From the NCBI GenBank assembly GCA_964645205.1, contig CAZYBO010000002.1:124001-188000 (forward strand): a stretch of DNA of 64,000 nucleotides. The letters run 5' to 3'. Made by a program: the position numbers and the translations under genes. Positions within the stretch are counted from its first letter, which is position 1. Each line of letters starts with the position of its first letter. The notes beneath the pieces are model-generated. The model did not search any database. It saw only the letters and a list, made by a program, of their open reading frames with translations, and was not told the origin of the DNA. The stretch comes from CAZYBO01 sp964645205 (GTDB lineage: Bacteria; Pseudomonadota; Alphaproteobacteria; Rickettsiales; SXRF01). Positions 34,110-42,922 of the stretch are shown piece after piece.

Positions 34110-35398
34110 AGCGTCTCGATCCTTATCATATAGGGTTTTTCATGCACGCTTTCGAGGTTTGCGATGGCGGCAACTGCGCGCAGCATCGAAGATTCATGCG
34201 TGGCATGGGTAGTGAGCACAAGCTGCACGCTTTCGCCGGGCTTGTGGGAGTGCTGGAGGAATGAGCGCAGCGAAATGCTTTCCTGACGGAAAATGCCGGT
34301 GACTTCGGCGAGCACGCCGGGGCGATCCACCACGTTCAGGCGAAGGTAATAAGAGCATTGCAGCGTCTGGATGTCGGCGAACGGCAGATGCTTGAGTGCG
34401 GCCACCGGCAGGGTGAACGGCTTGTAAGCGACGCCGCGCGCGATGTCGATAATATCGGCCACAACCGAAGATGCCGTGGGGCCTGCGCCTGCGCCGCGAC
34501 CTTCAAATAAAACCGTGCCTACGGAGTCGCCCTCGGCCAGCACCGCGTTGAACACGCCACTCACGCTGCCCAGCGATGAGTTGCGCACGACCATGCACGG
34601 ATGCACGCGTTGCTCGATGCCCGAAGGCGTCATCGACGCGATGCCTAGCAGCTTGATCGTGTAGCCCAGCTCATGGGCGAATTCCATGTCGCGTAAGGAG
34701 ATATGGCGGATGCCTTCGATATGCACGTTGCCGATCGACGGCGCGCAGCCATAGGCGAGGCTGGTGAGGATGGCGAGCTTGTGCGCGGTGTCGATCCCGT
34801 CCACGTCGAAGCTGGGGTCGGCCTCGGCGTACCCTTTCGCCTGCGCTTCGGCGAGCACGTCGTCGAAGCCGCGTTTCTCCTCCCACATGGTGGTGAGGAT
34901 GTAATTGCAGGTGCCGTTTAAGATGCCGATGATGCGGGTGAACTGGTTGGCCGCCAGCCCGTCGCGGAGTGCCTTGATGATGGGGATGCCGCCTGCGACC
35001 GCCGCTTCGAACGCCAGCACCGCGTCCGCTTTTTCAGCAAGGGTGGCAAGCTGGATGCCGTGATGCGCGATCAATGCTTTATTGGCAGTGACGACGGATT
35101 TTCCGGCTGCCAGCGATTTTTCCACCAGCTCGCGCGCGACACCTTCCGCGCCGCCGATCAGCTCCACGACGATGTCGATATTCGGGTCGCCGGCCATGTC
35201 GACGGGATTGTCGAACCAGCGCAGGCCGGACGTGTCCATGCCGCGGTCTTTGTTTTTATTGCGCGCACTGATGCCGCCGATGGTGATCGGATGCCCCGTG
35301 CGCTCTGCCAGCAAGGTGCCATGGCGCAGCAATATCGACAGCGTGCCGCCGCCCACCGTACCGAGCCCGGCGATGCCGATGCGTAACGGTTTGCTCAT
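34106..35398 (-). CDS. hom: Homoserine dehydrogenase (with C-terminal ACT domain)
   Basis: Reduces aspartate semialdehyde to homoserine on the way to Thr and Met. The 430 residues have the Rossmann motif GIAGLGTVGGGTL (8-20) and the catalytic region GIPIIKALRDGLAANQ. The substrate segment GYAEADPSFDVDGIDTAHKL is present. A C-terminal ACT domain (about 350-430, YYLRLNVVDRPGVLAEVTG) gives feedback control, typically by threonine. It overlaps alaC upstream and glpX downstream by four bases each. Confidence 0.97.
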   Translation of the reverse strand: MSKPLRIGIAGLGTVGGGTLSILLRHGTLLAERTGHPITIGGISARNKNKDRGMDTSGLRWFDNPVDMAGDPNIDIVVELIGGAEGVARELVEKSLAAGKSVVTANKALIAHHGIQLATLAEKADAVLAFEAAVAGGIPIIKALRDGLAANQFTRIIGILNGTCNYILTTMWEEKRGFDDVLAEAQAKGYAEADPSFDVDGIDTAHKLAILTSLAYGCAPSIGNVHIEGIRHISLRDMEFAHELGYTIKLLGIASMTPSGIEQRVHPCMVVRNSSLGSVSGVFNAVLAEGDSVGTVLFEGRGAGAGPTASSVVADIIDIARGVAYKPFTLPVAALKHLPFADIQTLQCSYYLRLNVVDRPGVLAEVTGIFRQESISLRSFLQHSHKPGESVQLVLTTHATHESSMLRAVAAIANLESVHEKPYMIRIETL

Positions 35399-36609
35399 CC
35401 GACTTTCTCCAGTTCACGAATTTGTTTTTCAGGGTCTTCTGCGAGAAAATGTTTGATGTTGCGAACGGCCTGGCGGATGCGGTGCTTGTTCTCGACGAGC
35501 GCGATGCGCACGAAGCCTTCGCCGCCTACGCCGAAGCCAACGCCGGGGGCGACCGCTACGTCGGCATGTTTCAGCAGCAGCTTGGAAAATTCAAGGCAGC
35601 CGACCTTACGATAGGCTTCGGGAATCTGCGCCCACAAGAACATGGACGCGTTGGGCACGGTGACGTTCCAGCCTGCATCTTCCAAGCCTTCGGCGAGGAT
35701 GTCGCGGCGTTCTTTGTAGAGCTTGCGCAGCTTTTCCACATAATCCTGCGGGCCGTTGATGGCGCTCGCGGCGGCGACCTGCACGGGCAGGAACGTGCCG
35801 TAATCGAGGTAGGATTTTAGCTTGGTGAGCGCGGCCACCAATGTTTTATTTCCGGCGGCGAACCCGATGCGCCACCCGGCCATGGAGTAGGTTTTGCTCA
35901 TGGTGGTGAATTCGATGGCGATGTCTTTCGCCCCCTTCACCTGCAAAATGGACGGCGGCGGGTTGCCGTCGTAATAGAGTTCGCAGTAGGCGAGGTCGGA
36001 CAGCACATAGATGCCGTAATGTTTGCAGATGTCGATGACGCGTTCGTAAAAACCTATATCGACGGACATGGCGGTAGGGTTGCACGGGTAGTTGACGACA
36101 AGCGCCACCGGCTTCTTGCCCGGCTTGTCGAGCACAGCTTTAAGCGCGGTGAAGAAATGTTCGTCGGGCGTATTGGGAATCGAGATGACTTCCGCGCCTG
36201 CGATAACGAAGCCCCACATATGGATCGGGTAGCTGGGATCGGGCACGACGAACCTGTCGCCGGGGCCGGTGATGGCTTGCGCGAGATTCGCCAAGCCTTC
36301 CTTCGAGCCGATGGTGACGACCATTTCCGTTTCCGGGTCAAGCTCGACGCCGAAGCGACGCTGGTAATAGCCCGCCTGCGCTTTGCGCAGGCCATGGATG
36401 CCGCGTGAGAGCGAGTAGCGGTGCGCTTTCGGGTCTTTCAGCGTTTCGCGCAGTTTTTCGATGACGTGCGAGGGTGGCGCGGAGTCGGGATTGCCCATGC
36501 CGAAATCGATGATGTCGTGGTTAGCCGCGCGTGCGGACGCCTTCATCTTGTTTACTTCGGCAAAGACGTAGGGCGGCAACCGTTGGATACGGTAAAATGA
36601 GTCGTCCAT
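35395..36609 (-). CDS. alaC: Class I aminotransferase (AlaC-like, alanine/glutamate transaminase)
   Basis: PLP-dependent aminotransferase of 404 residues. The PLP lysine is in TTMSKTYSMAGWRIGF. FYRIQRLPPYVFAEVNKMK and DFGMGNPDSAPP at the N-terminus match AlaC/YfdZ-type enzymes, which form alanine from pyruvate and glutamate. NYPCNPTA and SDLAYCELYYDG are active-site elements. It could instead act in aspartate-family amino acid synthesis given its place before hom. It overlaps hom by four bases and follows the lipoprotein gene by 5 bases. Confidence 0.92.
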   Translation of the reverse strand: MDDSFYRIQRLPPYVFAEVNKMKASARAANHDIIDFGMGNPDSAPPSHVIEKLRETLKDPKAHRYSLSRGIHGLRKAQAGYYQRRFGVELDPETEMVVTIGSKEGLANLAQAITGPGDRFVVPDPSYPIHMWGFVIAGAEVISIPNTPDEHFFTALKAVLDKPGKKPVALVVNYPCNPTAMSVDIGFYERVIDICKHYGIYVLSDLAYCELYYDGNPPPSILQVKGAKDIAIEFTTMSKTYSMAGWRIGFAAGNKTLVAALTKLKSYLDYGTFLPVQVAAASAINGPQDYVEKLRKLYKERRDILAEGLEDAGWNVTVPNASMFLWAQIPEAYRKVGCLEFSKLLLKHADVAVAPGVGFGVGGEGFVRIALVENKHRIRQAVRNIKHFLAEDPEKQIRELEKVG

Positions 36610-36614
36610 ACGGG

Positions 36615-38279
36615 CTATTGCGTGCGAACGCGCTGGCTGTAGCGCGAAGACGGCATGATCCGAACTTTCTGGAGCATCGCGGGCGACGGCAACGCGCTGT
36701 CCTGTGCGGGTGCGGCGTTTGCGGTTTCCTCGCGCTCGTCGCTGGCGGCGACGGCGGTAACCGGCGCGGCCGAAGGCGTAAGCGACGGCAGTGCGGCGAG
36801 CGGCGCGGGTTCAGGTGCGGTCACAGGCGCTGCGGCTTGCTGCGGCTGCGATTCTTCCAGAGGCGTTTCTTCTTCCGCCGCAGCCGTCAGCGGAACGGGC
36901 TGCGAGCTGTATGCAGGCTCAGGCGCAGTGGCCTGTTGTGCGGGCGCAGGTTCGCTGGCCTGCGCAGGCTCCTGCGCCATGACAGCGGCAGGTGCCGCTT
37001 CTTCAGGTGCGCTCGCGGGCGCGGGCTTTTTCTTCAGCACGCTCCAGCCTTCCCACCAATAGGGCTGGCGAGTTGCGGCAGCAGCGGTTTCCGGCGCGGC
37101 GGCTTCTTCCACGGCAGCAGCAGGTGCGGCTTCAGCTTCCGCCTGCGAAAATTGTTCCGATTTCGTAACGAAATTTCCATTCGTCAGTTTTTCAGGCGCC
37201 ATGGCGTGACCGAGCAATACGGTGTTGTCCTCGCTTACGGGCGCGGCGTCCTGCGGGGCGGCGGCGGTCTGGGGTTCAGGCGCTGGCGCTGCCGCAATTT
37301 CTGGTTCCGGCGCCGGTTGCGCGTCGGCTACGGGCAAGAGCTGCTGCTGCGACGGCTCGCTGTCGAGCGCAATTTTTTCCTGCGCGGCGAGCGCATGCTC
37401 GTCCTGCATTTGCTCCACCTTATTTTTATGGCCGGCTTTGATGGAGGTGAATTGTTCCGGGGTCTGCGGCACTGAGGACAGGGCAGGATATTCCAGCGAG
37501 CTGTCGGCATTGGAAGCGGCTGCGCTTTCGGTTTCCGCAGGCGCATCCTTGTCATCGCTGAAAGGCGCTTTTACCGAATTCCACGTGCGCTCGAAAAATG
37601 ACGGTTGCGGCTTATCGGAGATAATTTCCGTAACGGCTTCAGGCTCGGCGGCCGCTGTTTGCTGCGGTTCCGGCGCTGCCGGTGCGGGGGCATCCAGCAT
37701 CGGCTGCACGGAAGATTGCGGCTTTATTTCTTCTGCTTCCTTTTCCACAGCGGGAACCGGCTGCGGGGTGGCGGAAATCGGCGCGGTCTCGTGCGTTTCA
37801 CCGGAGACATAGCTGTTGCCGGGGAACATTTTGCGCGGCACCTGCTGCGGTTGCGGCTTGCTTGTTTCCGTCGCCTGCGCTTCAGGTTTTTTGAATGTGT
37901 TCACCATGCGGTCGAAAAAATTGCCTGACGACGAATCGGGCGCCTGCTGCGCCGCAAGTGCGGCTTGCGGGTCGACACGGTTGCCTTCGGCATCGAAATG
38001 ATCGTACGGCGACACGTCGTAGGACGGAGCCTTCGCGGGCGTCTGCTTGGGTGCGGGCGCGCTCTGCATGACGGGCGCAGGCGCGCTGCCGGGTACTGCC
38101 GCTTGCGGGTTGAGCACGGGTGCGCGGCGTTCGCCGACGGCGACATTGTTGCTCTGCGGCTTGCTTTTTGTAAGCGTGTCCATCCAATCGCGGTTACCGC
38201 AGGAGGAAAGCATCACGACCAGCGATACGCTGGTTAAAAGGACAAAAGGGGCACTACGTATCGTCGAACGTTTTTTCAT
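36615..38279 (-). CDS. Pro/Ala/Glu-rich lipoprotein with four degenerate aromatic repeats
   Basis: Unknown protein of 554 residues from the ATG at 38279. The signal peptide ends in lipobox LSSC, with acylated Cys27. The rest is almost entirely Pro/Ala/Glu/Gln-rich and probably disordered. Four short related blocks interrupt it: RDWMDTLTKSKP (about 30-41), NFFDRMVNTFKKP (120-132), SFFERTWNSVKAP (227-239) and YWWEGWSVLKKKP (407-419). They look like amphipathic binding helices on a long periplasmic tether. It is the first gene of the series leading to alaC-hom-glpX. No family is recognised. Confidence 0.8.
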   Translation of the reverse strand: MKKRSTIRSAPFVLLTSVSLVVMLSSCGNRDWMDTLTKSKPQSNNVAVGERRAPVLNPQAAVPGSAPAPVMQSAPAPKQTPAKAPSYDVSPYDHFDAEGNRVDPQAALAAQQAPDSSSGNFFDRMVNTFKKPEAQATETSKPQPQQVPRKMFPGNSYVSGETHETAPISATPQPVPAVEKEAEEIKPQSSVQPMLDAPAPAAPEPQQTAAAEPEAVTEIISDKPQPSFFERTWNSVKAPFSDDKDAPAETESAAASNADSSLEYPALSSVPQTPEQFTSIKAGHKNKVEQMQDEHALAAQEKIALDSEPSQQQLLPVADAQPAPEPEIAAAPAPEPQTAAAPQDAAPVSEDNTVLLGHAMAPEKLTNGNFVTKSEQFSQAEAEAAPAAAVEEAAAPETAAAATRQPYWWEGWSVLKKKPAPASAPEEAAPAAVMAQEPAQASEPAPAQQATAPEPAYSSQPVPLTAAAEEETPLEESQPQQAAAPVTAPEPAPLAALPSLTPSAAPVTAVAASDEREETANAAPAQDSALPSPAMLQKVRIMPSSRYSQRVRTQ

Positions 38280-38353
38280 AAACACCTAAAAAATATACAC
38301 TAGAGATCATCACCGTTTGCGCTGGGTCTTTATGCCCGGTTGTTGCATAAAAA

Positions 38354-38372
38354 CATCTAACTTATTTAGATG
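38354..38372. promoter_or_regulatory. Small inverted repeat in the lipoprotein-phaC divergent gap (possible operator)
   Basis: CATCTAA and TTAGATG form perfect 7-bp arms around CTTAT in an AT-rich divergent intergenic region. It could bind a dimeric regulator of either gene; nothing else supports this. Confidence 0.35.
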
Positions 38373-38429
38373 AAAACATATATCGTAGCGGGTGGTTGAG
38401 TGCAATTACCTATTTTCCGAAACCGCTAA

Positions 38430-38435
38430 TATAAT
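38430..38435 (+). promoter_or_regulatory. Consensus -10 box close to the phaC start
   Basis: TATAAT ends only 11 bases before the phaC ATG at 38447, with a weak -35 candidate TTACCT at 38406-38411 (18-base spacer). No Shine-Dalgarno sequence precedes the ATG. If used, it would give a nearly leaderless message. Confidence 0.45.
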
Positions 38436-38446
38436 GCGATCTCCTC

Positions 38447-40258
38447 ATGGCTAAACATTCTGCGAACTCGCCCGGCGAAGGCCAGGAGAAACATTACGAT
38501 CCCGTTGAATTTGCTAAAAATATGGCAACAGCTGCGGAGAAATGCCAGCAGGTGATGCAGCAGTTCATGGCGCGTCAGGCCAAGGATTTCACGCATCAAT
38601 CGTTCGATCCGCTGAATGTCGGCAACGCGTTTACCGAATTGCTGGTCAAGATGATGAGCGACCCCGGTAAGGTGCTGGAAAAGAATATGGAACTCTGGCA
38701 GAATTATATGCATCTCTGGCAGAGTGCGGCGCAGGGGCTGATGGGCGAGGAACACGCGCCTGTGATTGAGCCGGAAAGCCGCGACCGCCGCTTCAAAGAT
38801 GAGGCGTGGCAGAAAAACGCGGTATTTGATTTCCTCAAGCAATCCTACCTGCTCACCGCGCGCTGGATGCAGCATTCGGTGAGCGATGTGGAGGGACTCG
38901 ATCCGAAAACGTCGCGCAAGGTCGATTTCTACACGCGCCAGTTCGCCGACGCCATGTGCCCGAGCAATTTCCTCATGACCAACCCCGAAGTGCTGAAAGC
39001 CACCATCGACAGCCAGGGTGAAAATCTCGTGAAGGGACTGGAGAACCTGCTGGAAGATTTGGAGCGCGGCAAAGGGCAGTTGCGCATCAGCATGACCGAT
39101 CTCAATGCGTTCGAGCTGGGCAAGAACCTTTGCCTTACGAAAGGCAAGGTCGTCTACCGCAACGAGCTGATCGAGTTGATCCAATATGAGCCGTTGACCA
39201 AAGAAGTGCATAAAACGCCGGTGCTGGTGATGCCCGCATGGATCAACAAATTCTATATTCTCGATCTGCAACCGGAAAATTCGCTGGTGAAATGGCTGGT
39301 GGAGCAGGGGCACACGGTGTTCGTCATTTCGTGGGTGAATCCTGATGAGCGTTTGAGCAAAAAATCCTTCGACGATTACATGAGCGAAGGGCCGCTCGCC
39401 GCGATGGATGCCATCGAGCAGGCCACCGGCGAGGAAGAAGTCAGCATCATGGCCTATTGTCTCGGCGGCACGCTGCTGTCGATCACACTGGCGTGGCTTA
39501 CGGCGAAAAAGCAGCAGCACCGCGTGAAATCCGCCACCTACCTCACCACCATGGTCGATTTTTCTGAAGCGGGCGAGCTTTCCGTATTCGTCGATGAAGA
39601 GCAGCTTAAAATGCTGGAATCACGCATGTCGGAAACCGGTTATCTTGAAGGATCGGAGATGGCGATGACCTTCAACATGCTGCGTGCCAACGATCTCATC
39701 TGGTCGTTCGTGGTGAATAATTATCTGCTCGGCAAAGACCCGTTCCCGTTCGACCTGCTCTACTGGAACGCCGACTCCACGCGCATGCCCGCGACCATGC
39801 ACAGCTTCTATCTGCGCAACATGTACCAGAAGAATTTACTGGTGAAACCGGGCGCGCTGAACATCGCCGGCGTGCCGATCGATCTGCGCACGGTGGAAGT
39901 ACCCACCTATATCCTGTCGTCGCGTGAAGATCATATCGCCCCGTGGAAATCCACCTATGCGGCCACGCAGATTTACAAGGGCGATATCCGTTTCGTGCTG
40001 TCGGCGTCCGGCCATATCGCGGGCGTCATCAACCCGCCATCGAAAAACAAATACTGTTTCTGGACGAACGACAAACTCCCCGCCGCGCCCGACAAATGGC
40101 TGGAATCCGCGAAAGAAACTCCCGGCTCGTGGTGGACGGACTGGGATAAGTGGCAGAAGCAGTTCGCCGGTGAAAAAGTTCCCGCCCGCAAGATTGGCAG
40201 CGGCAAGCTCAAGCCGATCGAAGATGCGCCGGGCAGTTACGTCAAGGTGATGGTGTAG
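38447..40258 (+). CDS. phaC: Class I poly(3-hydroxyalkanoate) synthase
   Basis: Polymerises 3-hydroxyacyl-CoA into storage polyester. The 603 residues match class I PhaC. It has an N-terminal helical domain and an alpha/beta-hydrolase core with the lipase-like box AYCLGG. The catalytic triad is Cys338, Asp495 (SSREDHIAPW) and His523 (ASGHIAGVINPP). VMPAWINKFYILDLQPENS and VFVISWVNPD are class I signatures. No phaA/B/P or depolymerase gene lies nearby. Its 3' end overlaps the convergent ankyrin-like gene by 17 bases. Confidence 0.96.
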   Translation: MAKHSANSPGEGQEKHYDPVEFAKNMATAAEKCQQVMQQFMARQAKDFTHQSFDPLNVGNAFTELLVKMMSDPGKVLEKNMELWQNYMHLWQSAAQGLMGEEHAPVIEPESRDRRFKDEAWQKNAVFDFLKQSYLLTARWMQHSVSDVEGLDPKTSRKVDFYTRQFADAMCPSNFLMTNPEVLKATIDSQGENLVKGLENLLEDLERGKGQLRISMTDLNAFELGKNLCLTKGKVVYRNELIELIQYEPLTKEVHKTPVLVMPAWINKFYILDLQPENSLVKWLVEQGHTVFVISWVNPDERLSKKSFDDYMSEGPLAAMDAIEQATGEEEVSIMAYCLGGTLLSITLAWLTAKKQQHRVKSATYLTTMVDFSEAGELSVFVDEEQLKMLESRMSETGYLEGSEMAMTFNMLRANDLIWSFVVNNYLLGKDPFPFDLLYWNADSTRMPATMHSFYLRNMYQKNLLVKPGALNIAGVPIDLRTVEVPTYILSSREDHIAPWKSTYAATQIYKGDIRFVLSASGHIAGVINPPSKNKYCFWTNDKLPAAPDKWLESAKETPGSWWTDWDKWQKQFAGEKVPARKIGSGKLKPIEDAPGSYVKVMV

Positions 40259-41636
40259 TGCCGAGATAGGCGCTGAGCTTACCCTGTTCGCGCTCCAGCT
40301 TTATACGGTCTCCAGCCTGCATGCCGTGGCTGTCGAGCTTTGCATCGATATGTTTTTTCAGCGCTCCTGCTAATTCCTTTTGGTCGCATTCGACGGCGAT
40401 GTCGGCCATGGTTTTACCTTCATGCATATGCGTGACGTCGGCGCCGAATGCGAGCAGCGTATTCACATAGTCCGGCGATATTTTCAGCGGGGTAATAAAT
40501 TTTGCGCCCTGTTCTTTGTGGAAGGCGATCATAGCCGCGCCATCGACGGCGCGTTTGACGATTAGCGCATAATAGTCGCGTATGTTCATTTCCTCGGCGG
40601 AGAGTCCGTGTTGCTCATGCAGCGTGTGGAAGAACGCCGCGCGTTGGGTCTGGCGGTCAATTCCGTCATAGGGAGAGTCGCCGCGATCCATGCCGTATTG
40701 AAGGCTGAAGGCGATGGCGGGATTTGCCGCCTTGTCTCCCATGATGGTTTTGTCCAGCAACTGTGCGCGCAGTTCGCGGTTGAGGCTCGCGACATTAGGA
40801 TCGTGGAACAGGAGGATGTGGGTGGCCGCGTTCGAGCCTTTGCTGCTGTTACAGTTGAGGCGTTCGGTTTTGATGAGACGCACCGCTTCGTCCGTGGGCA
40901 GTATGCTGATCAGCGGCGCATAGGTGGCGGGGCTGGCGCGTATCATATCGGCTAGCGCACTGCGTGCGCGTCCCAGATTTGCCGTCTGTTCTAAGAGCGA
41001 AGCGGACGTATCGTCCTTTGCGAATTTATCGAGATACAAGGACGCGATATCGGCGATCCGCAAATGCGCATCCTCATCGGGGATGGCTTGCTGCATGTAT
41101 TTGATGCAGGCCGCTTGCAGGATGTTTTTTCCGTCCGTGGGCGCGAAAATATCCACGCCGAGTTGCTGGAGTATGGCAAGCCCCGTACCACCGCCGTGGC
41201 CTGAACACCAGAACGGCAGGCCTTGCCCGAGATCGTCTTTCTGTTGCGCGATATGCGGCCAGCATGTGCTTAAATGCTTCAGTAACTCATTCTGGTTATT
41301 GATGACGACCTGAAAGATCGGCGTCAGGCCAAGCGCCGATTCCTTTTCATCCAGCATCGCGGGGCGTGCGGTTGCCATAGTGACGACCATATGCGGATCG
41401 GGCATATATTCGGCGACGAGGTGCAGGAGATTTTTGCCACCGCTGGTTTTGCGTTCAAGCAGCGCGGGACTGGCGGCGAATTGGGCGGCAAGCTCGTCGA
41501 GCGACGCCTGCGGCAGCGAGATATACGCGACGCTATTTTCTGCTTTGGTTTTCTTGAGCAAGGCTTCCAGCCCGTCGAGGTCACCCGTCTGCGGCAGGGA
41601 TTTTAACGCCTCGATTATATGGGCGTAATTTGGCAT
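40242..41636 (-). CDS. Ankyrin-repeat-like protein of unknown function
   Basis: A 464-residue protein without signal peptide. Degenerate ankyrin-type units are visible: GKNLLHLVAEYMPDPHMV (about 67-84), LGLTPIFQVVINNQNELLKHL (about 103), GKNILQAACIKYM with LQQLGVDIF before it (about 155-180) and VNTLLAFGADVTHMHEGKT followed by MADIAVECDQKELAG (about 395-430). The middle helical part is unassigned. Ankyrin proteins are often effectors or partner-binding scaffolds. It starts 4 bases after the surA stop, so it is at the end of the lptD-surA series. The function is unknown. Confidence 0.75.
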   Translation of the reverse strand: MPNYAHIIEALKSLPQTGDLDGLEALLKKTKAENSVAYISLPQASLDELAAQFAASPALLERKTSGGKNLLHLVAEYMPDPHMVVTMATARPAMLDEKESALGLTPIFQVVINNQNELLKHLSTCWPHIAQQKDDLGQGLPFWCSGHGGGTGLAILQQLGVDIFAPTDGKNILQAACIKYMQQAIPDEDAHLRIADIASLYLDKFAKDDTSASLLEQTANLGRARSALADMIRASPATYAPLISILPTDEAVRLIKTERLNCNSSKGSNAATHILLFHDPNVASLNRELRAQLLDKTIMGDKAANPAIAFSLQYGMDRGDSPYDGIDRQTQRAAFFHTLHEQHGLSAEEMNIRDYYALIVKRAVDGAAMIAFHKEQGAKFITPLKISPDYVNTLLAFGADVTHMHEGKTMADIAVECDQKELAGALKKHIDAKLDSHGMQAGDRIKLEREQGKLSAYLGTTPSP

Positions 41637-41640
41637 GGCA

Positions 41641-42921
41641 TCAGCGCACTTCCACGAACCCGTCGCGGCGTAAATTCCGCATGTATTTCTGCGCTTCCAG
41701 TTCCATTTTCTGGGCGTAGATCATTTCGCGGATGCGGTCGTCGTTGGCTGGGGATTCGGTTATGTCTTTTTTGCCGCAGAGCATGTAGAGGCGGATGCCT
41801 TCGGAGCTGGCGAACGGGGTGGAGATATCGCCCTGCTTCAGGTTTTCGCTGATGATGCGCAGCGCCTGCGGCAATTGCGAGAGCATATCGGTTTTGAAAT
41901 TCACCTCGATATCGAAATCCTTGAGGTTATCCATCCCGGCGAGGCCTTTTTCCTCGCAGGTGCCGGGGTGCTTGGCGACGTCCTCGCCGATCTGCAGCAG
42001 CACGTTCGCTTCTTTCGACGTGGCTTCCGGCTTCAGGCGCAGGAGGATTTCCTTGAGTGTGATTTCCATCTCTTTTTCCACGGCCTTGTCCTGCACGCGC
42101 ATATCGTAGATTTTTACGATGTTATAGCCGGTTTCGGTGCGCACCGGATCGGTGATCGCATCAGGCTTCGGGCTGGAAAGCGCCTTGCTGATGATGGGGT
42201 GGAGCTGGCTGGGGCGGATCCAGAACGGCTCCGGCGTGCCGCCGCCGCGTCCCGACGAACCTGAGAACTGGCGGGTGACTTCCTCGAAGCTCGCGCCTGC
42301 GCGGATTTCCCTGACCAGCTTATCGGCCAGTTTTTTAATTTCGTTTTCGCGGGCGGCCTTATCCACTGGCAGCGTGAATACGGCGATCTTGATCTCGTTG
42401 ATTTTCGTGGGCGCTGCGATCTGCCCGCGCGCGAGCTTCACTTCTTCGTCGCTGATTTTCACCAGTGGGCGAAGGTTTTTCATTACCAGCTTATTCCATG
42501 CGAGCTGGGCGTGGATCTGGGTGGTGAAGGTTTCTTTCGGCACGTTGTTTTTCTGCAGGATGGCAAAGATGCCGCCCTGAGGCATGCCGCGCTGTTTTTC
42601 GATTCCGGCGATGGCGTTATTGATGTCGTCCTCGCTGATATTGATCGAATATTTCGCGGCTTCCTGAAGCTGCAGGCGCTCATCGACCAGCGCGCGCAAC
42701 ACCTGCGGGCGGATACGCTCCAGCACATCCTGCGTACCGGAAAGTTTGGTGGTGGCGATGATGAACTTGATGCGGTTTTCCACGTCGTAGGACGAGATCG
42801 CCTCTTCGCCGACGACGGCGGCGATGTCGAGATTGGTGCCGCTGGCGGCTTGCGCTGCGAATGCGTTGTGCGCAGTCAGTGCGGCGAGGGCGACAAATAT
42901 TAGGAGTTTGGCCGTTTTCAT
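41641..42921 (-). CDS. surA: Periplasmic chaperone / peptidyl-prolyl isomerase SurA
   Basis: Outer-membrane protein chaperone, 426 residues. The signal peptide is MKTAKLLIFVALAALTAHNAFA. The N-terminal SurA domain follows (IAAVVGEEAISSYDVENRIK and ALVDERLQLQEAAKY). A parvulin-type domain has FSGSSGRGGGTPEPFW and ITDPVRTETGYNIVKIYD; the C-terminal helix completes the chaperone fold. It follows lptD by one base, the classic lptD-surA pairing, since SurA assists LptD folding. In many relatives pdxA/rsmA come next; here an ankyrin-like gene does. Confidence 0.93.
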   Translation of the reverse strand: MKTAKLLIFVALAALTAHNAFAAQAASGTNLDIAAVVGEEAISSYDVENRIKFIIATTKLSGTQDVLERIRPQVLRALVDERLQLQEAAKYSINISEDDINNAIAGIEKQRGMPQGGIFAILQKNNVPKETFTTQIHAQLAWNKLVMKNLRPLVKISDEEVKLARGQIAAPTKINEIKIAVFTLPVDKAARENEIKKLADKLVREIRAGASFEEVTRQFSGSSGRGGGTPEPFWIRPSQLHPIISKALSSPKPDAITDPVRTETGYNIVKIYDMRVQDKAVEKEMEITLKEILLRLKPEATSKEANVLLQIGEDVAKHPGTCEEKGLAGMDNLKDFDIEVNFKTDMLSQLPQALRIISENLKQGDISTPFASSEGIRLYMLCGKKDITESPANDDRIREMIYAQKMELEAQKYMRNLRRDGFVEVR

Positions 42922-42922
42922 A

